Below, in pieces: positions 35,685 through 42,147 of a DNA stretch of 64,000 nt; the stretch's first letter is position 1; every line of letters begins with the position of its first letter. Source of the DNA: Blastococcus carthaginiensis. Its GTDB lineage: Bacteria > Actinomycetota > Actinomycetes > Mycobacteriales > Geodermatophilaceae. The translations under genes and the position numbers were made by a program. Below the pieces are notes generated by a model that had not been told where the DNA came from, did not search any database, and was given only the letters and a program-made list of their open reading frames with translations. The DNA lies in contig NZ_JASNFN010000014.1 in the NCBI RefSeq assembly GCF_030731085.1, forward strand, positions 104,383 to 168,382, in the 5' to 3' direction.

Positions 35685-36452
35685 TCAGACCGTCGCGTGC
35701 TCCCCCTGGCAGCGGGTGCGCGCCGCACGGTCAGGACCGAGCGGATCGGCCACGGTCCCGGTGTCGTCGAGCCGGCCCTGCGCCTCACGCACGGCCCGGG
35801 GGGGCAACGGCGGGCGCAGGTCGGCGACGGCAGTCAGGGCGGCCAACACGTCGTCGGGTCGTACAGCGGGCGTCACCTGCCGGACGACCATGTGCAGTAT
35901 GGCACAACCTGCCTCCTCCGCCGCCGAAGCGCTGGCGACGGCGGGGCGGGCGTCGACGTCCTTGAGGCCGTTCTTGGTCCGCTTGGCGACGGTGACCACG
36001 TCGGCCGCCAGGAACTTCTCCACCGCCGGGGCGAGCTCCACCAGCCGCACGCCGGGCAGCTCCACCCGCCAGACGGAGGTGTCGATCCGGTCGGCCAGCG
36101 AGCCGGTCCCCTGCACCGCCTCCACGCATTCCAGGACGGCGATGTCCTCGGGCAGCGCGGCGTCCAGCGCGGCCCGCACCGCCTCGGGGTCGCACCGTTC
36201 GGCGAGCCCGATCTCCACGTACTCCGCCTCGCTGGCCGAGCCCGTGGGCGCGGCACCGAGGTAGGAGATCTTCGGGTGCGGGCTGAAGCCGGCGGAGAAC
36301 GCCATCGGCACCCGCGCCCGGCGCAGCGCCCGCTCGAGGGCACGGGCCAGGTCGCGGTGAGAGGCGAAGCGGAGCCGGCCCCGCTTGGCGTAGCGGATGC
36401 GGAGCTTCTGGACGGTCGGCGGCGGCGGTGGGCCGTCGGGCTGGCGGGCCAT
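35685..36452 (-). CDS. TIGR03936-family protein, partner of the radical SAM protein
   Basis: A 255-residue protein beginning with VQKLRIRYAKRGRLRFASHRDLARALERALRRARVPMAFSAGFSPHPKISYL after a short Pro-rich lead, which is the signature of TIGR03936 (DUF2344). This domain is found either alone next to, or fused to, a TIGR03960 radical SAM protein. Here the ATG overlaps the radical SAM stop by one base (TGATG), so the two are translated together. The reaction is unknown to me. The pair usually sits beside rne/rng and ribosomal genes, as here, hinting at an RNA-related modification. Confidence 0.9.
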   Translation of the reverse strand: MARQPDGPPPPPTVQKLRIRYAKRGRLRFASHRDLARALERALRRARVPMAFSAGFSPHPKISYLGAAPTGSASEAEYVEIGLAERCDPEAVRAALDAALPEDIAVLECVEAVQGTGSLADRIDTSVWRVELPGVRLVELAPAVEKFLAADVVTVAKRTKNGLKDVDARPAVASASAAEEAGCAILHMVVRQVTPAVRPDDVLAALTAVADLRPPLPPRAVREAQGRLDDTGTVADPLGPDRAARTRCQGEHATV

Positions 36453-38374
36453 CAGACGACGGTGAGCGGGAGCAGGCTGCGGCCGGTGGGCCCGATCTGG
36501 ATCTCGGTGCCCATCGTCGGGCAGACGCCGCAGTCGTAGCAGGGGGTCCACCGGCAGTCGGCGACCTCCTCCTCGGAGAGCGCCTCCTGCCAGTCCTCCC
36601 AGAGCCACTCCTTGTCCAGACCGGAGTCCAGGTGGTCCCAGGGCAGGATCTCGTGCTCGGTGCGCTCGCGGGTGGTGTACCAGTCCAGGTCTACGCCGAA
36701 CGCCGGAAGCTCCTCGGCCGCGGCCTGCGTCCAGCGCTCGAAGGAGAAGTGCTCGCTCCAGCCGTCGAACTTCCCGCCCTCGCGCCACACCCGCTCGATG
36801 ACGCGGCCGACCCGGCGGTCACCGCGGGAGAGCAAGCCCTCGATCACGCCGGGCTTGCCGTCGTGGTAACGCAGGCCGATGGAGCGGCCGATGCGGCGAT
36901 CGCTGTTGATGGCCTGCCGGAGGAGCCTGAGCCGGGAGTCGATGGTGTCGGCGCTGGCCTGGGCCGCCCACTGGAAGGGCGTGTGCGGCTTGGGCACGAA
37001 GCCGCCGATGGAGACGGTGCAGCGGATGTCCTTGCGGCCGCTGGCCTCCCGGCCGGCGCGGATGACCTCGACCGCGAGCTCGGCGATCTCCAGCACGTCC
37101 TCGTCGGTCTCGGTCGGCAGCCCGCACATGAAGTAGAGCTTCACCTGCGTCCAGCCGTTGGCGTACGCCGTCGTCACCGTGCGGACGAGGTCCTCCTTGG
37201 ACACCGTCTTGTTGATGACCCGGCGGATGCGCTCGCTGCCGCCCTCGGGGGCGAACGTCAGACCGCTGCGCCGCCCGTTGCGGGAGAGCTCGTTGGCCAG
37301 GGTGACGTTGAAGGCGTCGACCCGGGTGCTGGGCAGGCTGAGGCTGATGTTGGTGCCCTCGTAGCGGTCGGCGAGCTGCTTGGCGACCTGGCCGATCTCG
37401 GAGTGGTCGGCGCTGGACAGGCTGAGCAGCCCGACCTCCTCGTACCCGGTCGCCTTCAGCCCCTGCTCGACCATCGAGCCGATGCCGGTGATCGTCCGCT
37501 CGCGCACCGGGCGGGTGATCATCCCGGCCTGGCAGAAGCGGCAGCCGCGGGTGCAGCCGCGGAAGATCTCCACGCTCATCCGCTCGTGCACGCTCTCGGC
37601 CAGCGGCACCAGGGGCTGCTTCGGGTAGGGCCACTCGTCGAGGTCCATGACGGTGCGCTTGCCGACCTTGACGGGCACGTCGTCACGGGTGCGGGTGACG
37701 GCGGCGATGGTGCCGTCCGGCCCGTAGGAGAAGGCGTAGAAGCGCGGCACGTAGACGCCGTCGACCCGGGAGAGCCGGGCGAGCAGCTCCTCGCGGCCAC
37801 CGGGGCGCCCCTGCGCCTTCCACGCCTTGACGACGTCGGTGATGTCGCCGACGGCCTGCTCGCCGTCGCCGAGGACCGCGCAGTCGACGAAGTCCGCGAC
37901 CGGCTCGGGGTTGAAGGCGGCGTGCCCGCCGGCGACGACGACCGGGTGGGTCTCGTCGCGGTCCACCGCGTGCAGCGGGACCCCGGCGAGGTCGAGCGCC
38001 TCGAGCAGGTTGGTGTAGCCGAGCTCCGTCGCGAAGCTGACCCCCAGCAGGTCGAAGTCGCGCACCGAGCGGTGGCCGTCGACGGTGAACTGCGGGACGC
38101 CGTGCTCGCGCATGAGGGCGGCGAGGTCGGGCCAGACGGCGTAGGTGCGCTCGGCCAGGGCGTCGGGGCGCTCGTTGAGCACCTCGTACAGGATCATCAG
38201 GCCCTGGTTCGGCAGCCCCACCTCGTAGGCGTCGGGGTACATGAGCGCCCAGTGCACGGCCGCGGACTCCCACGGCTTGGTCTGGGCGTTGAGCTCGCCG
38301 CCGACGTACTGGATCGGCTTCTGGATCTGGGCCAGCAGCGGCTCGAGGCGGGGGTAGAGGGTCTCACCAGTCAT
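36452..38374 (-). CDS. TIGR03960-family B12-binding-like radical SAM protein
   Basis: A 640-residue enzyme. The N-terminal third resembles a cobalamin-binding fold (ALMYPDAYEVGLPNQGLMILYEVLNE, FDLLGVSFATELGYTNLLEAL, VAGGHAAFNPEPVADFVDC). The radical SAM domain has the cluster motif CTRGCRFC (CxxxCxxC, about residues 270-277). The C-terminus contains CYDCGVC, a possible second iron-sulfur or zinc site. The gene is divergent from the small HTH operon and overlaps its TIGR03936 partner downstream. Substrate unknown. Confidence 0.92.
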   Translation of the reverse strand: MTGETLYPRLEPLLAQIQKPIQYVGGELNAQTKPWESAAVHWALMYPDAYEVGLPNQGLMILYEVLNERPDALAERTYAVWPDLAALMREHGVPQFTVDGHRSVRDFDLLGVSFATELGYTNLLEALDLAGVPLHAVDRDETHPVVVAGGHAAFNPEPVADFVDCAVLGDGEQAVGDITDVVKAWKAQGRPGGREELLARLSRVDGVYVPRFYAFSYGPDGTIAAVTRTRDDVPVKVGKRTVMDLDEWPYPKQPLVPLAESVHERMSVEIFRGCTRGCRFCQAGMITRPVRERTITGIGSMVEQGLKATGYEEVGLLSLSSADHSEIGQVAKQLADRYEGTNISLSLPSTRVDAFNVTLANELSRNGRRSGLTFAPEGGSERIRRVINKTVSKEDLVRTVTTAYANGWTQVKLYFMCGLPTETDEDVLEIAELAVEVIRAGREASGRKDIRCTVSIGGFVPKPHTPFQWAAQASADTIDSRLRLLRQAINSDRRIGRSIGLRYHDGKPGVIEGLLSRGDRRVGRVIERVWREGGKFDGWSEHFSFERWTQAAAEELPAFGVDLDWYTTRERTEHEILPWDHLDSGLDKEWLWEDWQEALSEEEVADCRWTPCYDCGVCPTMGTEIQIGPTGRSLLPLTVV

Positions 38375-38414
38375 GACCCGTCCAGGGTAGCCGCCGCGGC
38401 GTCCGGCCCATGGT

Positions 38415-38431
38415 GATCAGGTCACCTGATC
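38415..38431. repeat. 17-bp palindrome GATCAGGT-C-ACCTGATC
   Basis: A perfect 8-1-8 palindrome in the divergent region between the radical SAM gene and the HTH gene. Related GATCAG/CTGATC palindromes of the same length occur at 39322-39338 and 39385-39401, on the other side of the HTH/membrane operon. Confidence 0.85.
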
Positions 38432-38439
38432 GACAGGGG

Positions 38440-38489
38440 TCCTGGCTCAGCGTCGACGGGGAGCCAGGACCACACCAGGTGAGCCAGGA
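38440..38489. repeat. Three copies of GAGCCAGGA around the HTH gene promoter
   Basis: TCCTGGCTC at 38440-38448 is inverted relative to GAGCCAGGA at 38461-38469 and 38481-38489; the two direct copies are 20 bases apart. The block lies 47-96 bases upstream of the HTH gene start, next to an AT-rich promoter-like stretch (TTTTGTATTAATGC, 38509-38522). It looks more like an operator array than a terminator, because both flanking genes start here. Confidence 0.6.
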
Positions 38490-38535
38490 TGACGGAGACT
38501 GGGCGAACTTTTGTATTAATGCTACGTTTCGTCGC

Positions 38536-38802
38536 ATGGGGCGACAGCCGAAGTCCGAGGCGGACAAGGTCCACGACCGCATCGCAGTCCTCCGGGCCGA
38601 CCGCGGCGTGAGCCGGAAGGAGCTCGCGGACGCCGTCGGGGTCCACCCCCAGACGATCGGCTACGTGGAGCGCGGCGAGTACAGCCCGTCGCTGGCCCTG
38701 GCCCTGCGCATCGCCCGCTTCTTCGACCTGCCGGTCGAGGCGGTGTTCTCGCTCGACCCGCTGCCCTCGCTCAGCGAGGAACTGCTCAGGAGGATGTCAT
38801 GA
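38536..38802 (+). CDS. Small XRE-family transcriptional regulator
   Basis: An 88-residue protein consisting almost entirely of one Cro/C1-type helix-turn-helix (RIAVLRADRGVSRKELADAVGVHPQTIGYVERGEYSPSLALALRIARFFDLPVEAVFSL), like the YozG/YlpA-type regulators that pair with small membrane proteins. ATG 38536 is chosen; the frame extends further upstream without support. The stop overlaps the start of the downstream membrane-protein gene (ATGA). The upstream stretch is strikingly AT-rich for this genome. It likely controls its own operon through one of the repeats nearby. Confidence 0.88.
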   Translation: MGRQPKSEADKVHDRIAVLRADRGVSRKELADAVGVHPQTIGYVERGEYSPSLALALRIARFFDLPVEAVFSLDPLPSLSEELLRRMS

Positions 38803-39302
38803 GCATCTCCCCCGCCCAGACCTACCTGGCCCGCACCTTCGACGATGGCCGGTGGGCGTGGGCGCGGACCCGCCGCGTGCGCCGGCGGGCGGTCCTCGCC
38901 CAGGTCGCGCTGTTCGTCACACTGCTCGCGGCGACGCTCGCCGCGGCGGCCACCGACCAGGGGTGGACGACGACCTACTACGTCGCCTGGACGGTGGGGA
39001 TGCTCGGCTTCATCCCGCTGCACTCGGTGCTCAACGCGGGCATCCGCGGGGTGTTCGACCGGAGCGCCCGGTCCCTCGACGAGCACCAGCTGCGGCTGCG
39101 CGACCGCTCGTTCACCGCGATGGCGTGGCCGGCGACGGCGATGCACTTCCTGGCGTGGAGCGGCGGCGTCACGGTGGTGGCGCTGAGCGACCACGTGGCG
39201 CTGGCGCTCTGCCTCGGCTTCCTGCTGTGGCTCGCCGCCGGGCTGCTCTCCTACTGGCACCTGGCCTGGACCGCCCCCGATGAGGGCGACGCCGACGCCT
39301 GA
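38799..39302 (+). CDS. Four-helix membrane protein paired with the XRE regulator
   Basis: A 167-residue protein with four hydrophobic segments (about residues 30-50, 60-80, 108-126 and 131-150) and a charged N-terminus (TFDDGRWAWARTRRVRRRAV). No catalytic motif is visible. It is translationally coupled to the small HTH gene upstream. Paired XRE/membrane-protein operons of this type are widespread, and their function is generally unknown. It converges with ndk and is followed by a hairpin framed by GATCAG palindromes. Confidence 0.82.
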   Translation: MSISPAQTYLARTFDDGRWAWARTRRVRRRAVLAQVALFVTLLAATLAAAATDQGWTTTYYVAWTVGMLGFIPLHSVLNAGIRGVFDRSARSLDEHQLRLRDRSFTAMAWPATAMHFLAWSGGVTVVALSDHVALALCLGFLLWLAAGLLSYWHLAWTAPDEGDADA

Positions 39303-39321
39303 TCCCCGCCGGTTACCCCAT

Positions 39322-39338
39322 GATCAGCTTCCCTGATC
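39322..39338. repeat. GATCAG-N5-CTGATC palindrome, left of the terminator
   Basis: GATCAG at 39322-39327 pairs with CTGATC at 39333-39338. Same arms and same 17-base span as the palindromes at 38415-38431 and 39385-39401. Confidence 0.75.
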
Positions 39339-39341
39339 GTG

Positions 39342-39381
39342 GAGCGTCCTCCCTCACGGTGCGCGGTGAGGGAGGACGCTC
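39342..39381. terminator. Hairpin between the membrane-protein gene and ndk (convergent)
   Basis: A perfect 16-bp stem (39342-39357 with 39366-39381) with an 8-base loop. No T tract. It is flanked on each side by a GATCAG palindrome. Confidence 0.75.
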
Positions 39382-39384
39382 GAT

Positions 39385-39401
39385 GATCAGGGGCCCTGAT
39401 C
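39385..39401. repeat. 17-bp palindrome GATCAGGG-G-CCCTGATC
   Basis: A perfect 8-1-8 palindrome 11 bases beyond the ndk stop codon, third member of the GATCAG family bracketing the HTH operon. Confidence 0.85.
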
Positions 39402-39411
39402 CCAGCGGCGG

Positions 39412-39822
39412 TCAGCCGAGGTCGGGGAAGAAGAGCCGCACCTCGCGCGCGGCGGACTCGGGCGAGTCGGAGCCGTGCACGATGTTGTTCTGCACCTCGA
39501 GGGCGAAGTCGCCGCGGATGGTGCCCGGCCCCGCCTTCACCGGGTCGGTCGCGCCGGCCAGGGCGCGGAAAGCCTCGATGGCCCGCGGCCCCTCGACGAC
39601 CAGCGCCATCAGCGGGCCGCCGGTGATGAACTCGACGAGGTCGGCGAAGAACGGCCGCTCGCGGTGCTCGGCGTAGTGGGTCTCGGCGGTCTCCCGGTCC
39701 AGGGTGCGCAGCTCGGCGGCGACCAGGCGCAGGCCCTTGCGCTCGAGCCGCGTGATCACCTCGCCGACCAGGCCGCGGGAGACGCCGTCGGGCTTGACGA
39801 GGACGAGGGTGCGTTCGGTCAC
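39412..39822 (-). CDS. ndk: Nucleoside-diphosphate kinase
   Basis: Ndk balances nucleoside triphosphate pools through a phospho-histidine. The 136-residue product begins VTERTLVLVKPDGVSRGLVGEVI and has the active site NIVHGSDS with His116. Start GTG 39822. It is the last gene of the run folC - DUF4233 - ndk, the order usual in actinobacteria downstream of valS. Confidence 0.97.
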   Translation of the reverse strand: MTERTLVLVKPDGVSRGLVGEVITRLERKGLRLVAAELRTLDRETAETHYAEHRERPFFADLVEFITGGPLMALVVEGPRAIEAFRALAGATDPVKAGPGTIRGDFALEVQNNIVHGSDSPESAAREVRLFFPDLG

Positions 39823-39833
39823 GGGGCGGCAGC

Positions 39834-40241
39834 CTACGGGGTGGGCGTGGCGCTCCCGCCGCCGTCGGTGCGGTCCGGCGCCTCCACGGTGCCGAACGCG
39901 GTGCCGACCAGCTCCTTGCGCACCTGCAGGAGGTAGGCCCAGATGAGCAGGAACGCCCCCGCCACGAACCACATGACCCCGTTGATCAGCCCGGTCGCCA
40001 GCAGGGGTACCTGCAGCGCCGTGCCTATCACCAGCCCGCGCGGGCGGCGCTGGATCCCGCTGCCGAGGATCAGGACGAGGGCCAGCACGAGCAGCAGCGC
40101 GAGCAGCCCCCCGCCGAGCCCCTCGTCGGTCTGGGCGATGCCGCGGGGCACGAACAGCACCGCGATGCCCTCGAGCACCAGCACCGCGGCGGCGGCCCCG
40201 CGCAGGGCCTTGGCGGCCCGGGGCGGGTCGGCAGCGGTCAC
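39834..40241 (-). CDS. DUF4233 membrane protein
   Basis: A 135-residue protein with four hydrophobic segments (AAAAVLVLEGIAVLFVP, LLALLLVLALVLILG, GLVIGTALQVPLLATGL, GVMWFVAGAFLLIWAYLLQVRKEL). This is the DUF4233 family, found between folC and ndk throughout actinobacteria. Function unknown. GTG 40241 overlaps the folC stop (GTGA); ndk begins 11 bases after its stop. The conserved position suggests co-expression rather than a shared pathway. Confidence 0.88.
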   Translation of the reverse strand: MTAADPPRAAKALRGAAAAVLVLEGIAVLFVPRGIAQTDEGLGGGLLALLLVLALVLILGSGIQRRPRGLVIGTALQVPLLATGLINGVMWFVAGAFLLIWAYLLQVRKELVGTAFGTVEAPDRTDGGGSATPTP

Positions 40242-41590
40242 CGCGAGCCCCGCCCCATGAGCGTGCGCGCCTCACCGGCGGTGATCACGCTGCCGGTCAC
40301 CAGCACGCCCGAGCCGCCGAGGGCGTCGTCCGGACCGGCCTCGGCCAGCTCGACCGCCTCGGTGAGCGCCTCGGGGAGCGCCGGTTGGACGCTCACCCGG
40401 TCGGCGCCGAAGACGTCGACGGCCAGGGCGCCGAGCGCGTCAGCCTGCATCGCGCGCGGCGAGCTGTTCTGGGTGACGACGAGCTCCGCGCAGATCTCCT
40501 CCAGCGCGGCGAGCATCCCGGCGACGTCCTTGCCGTGCACGCAGCCGACCACGCCGACGAGCCGGGTGAAGTCGAAGGACTCGCGGACCGCCTCGACCGT
40601 CGCCCGCATGCCGGCCGGGTTGTGCGCGGCGTCGACCAGCACGGTCGGGCTGGTGCGCACCCGCTCCAGCCGGCCGGGCGAGCGCACGGCGGCGAACGCG
40701 GCGCGGACGGGCTCCTGCTCGATCGGCCCGGTCGCCGCGCCCGCGCCGAGGAACGCCTCGACCGCGGCCAGCGCCGTCACCGCGTTCTGCGCCTGGTGGG
40801 CACCGAACAGCGGGAGGAAGACCTCCTCGTACTCGCCGCCGAGGCCCTGCAGGCGCACCTGCTGCCCGCCGACGGCGACCCGCCGCTCCAGCACGCCGAA
40901 CTCGGTGCCCTCGCGGGCGACCACCGCCTCCACCTCCACGGCGCGGCGCACGAGTGCGTCCAGCGCACCCGGCTGCTGGTGGGCGAGGACGGCGATCGAG
41001 TCGGCGGCGATGATCCCGGCCTTCTCCCCCGCGATCGTCGCGACGTCGGGGCCCAGGTACTCCGCGTGGTCGAGGTCCACCGGGGTGACGACGGCGACGC
41101 GGGCGTCGGCCACGTTGGTGGCGTCCCAGGTGCCGCCCATGCCCACCTCGATGACGGCGACGTCGACCGGCGCGTCGGCGAACAGGGCGTAGGCCATGCC
41201 GACCATGACCTCGAAGAAGCTCATCGGGGTCTCCCCCGCGGCGTCGACCATCTGCACGTAGGGCGCGATGTCCTCGTAGGTCTCGACGAAGCGCTCGGCG
41301 CTCACCGGCTCCCCGTCGAGGACGATGCGCTCGCGGATCGACTCCAGGTGCGGGCTGGTGAACCGGCCGACGCGCAGGCCGAAGCCGCGCAGCAGCTCGT
41401 CGATCATCCGCGCCGTCGTCGTCTTGCCGTTGGTGCCCGCCACCTGCACGACCGGCATGGCGCGGTGCGGGGACCCGAGCAGGTCGACCAGCGCGCTGAT
41501 GCGGATGAGCGACGGCTCCAGCCGGCTCTCCGGCCACCGGGCCAGCAGCTCGTTCTCGACCCGGGCCATGTCACCGGTGCTGCTGCTCAC
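40238..41590 (-). CDS. folC: Bifunctional dihydrofolate/folylpolyglutamate synthase
   Basis: FolC adds glutamate to dihydropteroate and to folates. The 450-residue product shows the P-loop VAGTNGKTTTARM (about residues 50-62), FTSPHLESIRERI, VIEVGMGGTWDATN and the C-terminal domain motif VLVDAAHNPAGM, all typical of the Mur-ligase superfamily. In actinobacteria valS normally precedes folC on the same strand; here valS is divergent and separated by the YccF gene. Confidence 0.95.
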   Translation of the reverse strand: MSSSTGDMARVENELLARWPESRLEPSLIRISALVDLLGSPHRAMPVVQVAGTNGKTTTARMIDELLRGFGLRVGRFTSPHLESIRERIVLDGEPVSAERFVETYEDIAPYVQMVDAAGETPMSFFEVMVGMAYALFADAPVDVAVIEVGMGGTWDATNVADARVAVVTPVDLDHAEYLGPDVATIAGEKAGIIAADSIAVLAHQQPGALDALVRRAVEVEAVVAREGTEFGVLERRVAVGGQQVRLQGLGGEYEEVFLPLFGAHQAQNAVTALAAVEAFLGAGAATGPIEQEPVRAAFAAVRSPGRLERVRTSPTVLVDAAHNPAGMRATVEAVRESFDFTRLVGVVGCVHGKDVAGMLAALEEICAELVVTQNSSPRAMQADALGALAVDVFGADRVSVQPALPEALTEAVELAEAGPDDALGGSGVLVTGSVITAGEARTLMGRGSR

Positions 41591-41611
41591 CCGGTCAAGG
41601 ATGCCAGCCGC

Positions 41612-42067
41612 TCACCAGGCCCCGGCGCGCCGCGGGGGTGGGCCGCCGACCACGCCACCACCCGCGTGCCGCCAGTCGCTCGGCGACGCCGTCTCGACTA
41701 CCCGCTTGCCGAGCGGGAACAGGCCGACGGCGGCCAGCTTGAACGAGGCGATACCGAAGGGGATCCCGATGATCGTGAGGCAGAACCCGATGCCCGCGAC
41801 CACGTGCAGGAGGGCGAGCCACCAGCCGGCGACGAGGAACCACAGCAGGTTGCCGATCGCCGACGCGACGCCCACGCCCGGTGCGCGCACCGTCGTCCGC
41901 CCGAACGGCCAGACGACGAAGCCGGCCAGCCGGAACGAGGCGATGCCGAACGGGATGGTCACGACCAGCAGGCAGGCGATGACCCCGGCCAGCAGGTAGG
42001 CCAGCGCGAGGATCCAGCCCTGGAGGACCAGCCAGACGAGGTTGAGCAGCAGGCGCAGCGTGTCCAC
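41612..42067 (-). CDS. YccF-domain membrane protein
   Basis: A 151-residue protein with two tandem YccF repeats: LVWLVLQGWILALAYLLAGVIACLLVVTIPFGIASFRLA, then LLWFLVAGWWLALLHVVAGIGFCLTIIGIPFGIASFKLA. Each repeat has two membrane helices and the GIPFGIASF signature. Function unknown; no channel or enzyme activity can be assigned. It is 21 bases upstream of folC on the same strand and divergent from valS (80 bases between starts). Confidence 0.9.
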   Translation of the reverse strand: MDTLRLLLNLVWLVLQGWILALAYLLAGVIACLLVVTIPFGIASFRLAGFVVWPFGRTTVRAPGVGVASAIGNLLWFLVAGWWLALLHVVAGIGFCLTIIGIPFGIASFKLAAVGLFPLGKRVVETASPSDWRHAGGGVVGGPPPRRAGAW

Positions 42068-42147
42068 GTCATCTCCACGGACGACACCGGCGCAGCGTTC
42101 CCCGGCGGGGCGGAAGCCCGTTGCCCGCCCTTCCTAGGATGAGCGGC

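Noticed and set aside
31983..36539. 1518-codon plus-strand frame opposite rne
   Set aside because: Antisense shadow of the repetitive rne coding sequence; no start site or recognisable domain.
38439..38470. Terminator hairpin
   Set aside because: Both neighbouring genes start, rather than end, around it; the arm recurs as a direct repeat, so an operator-type array is more likely.
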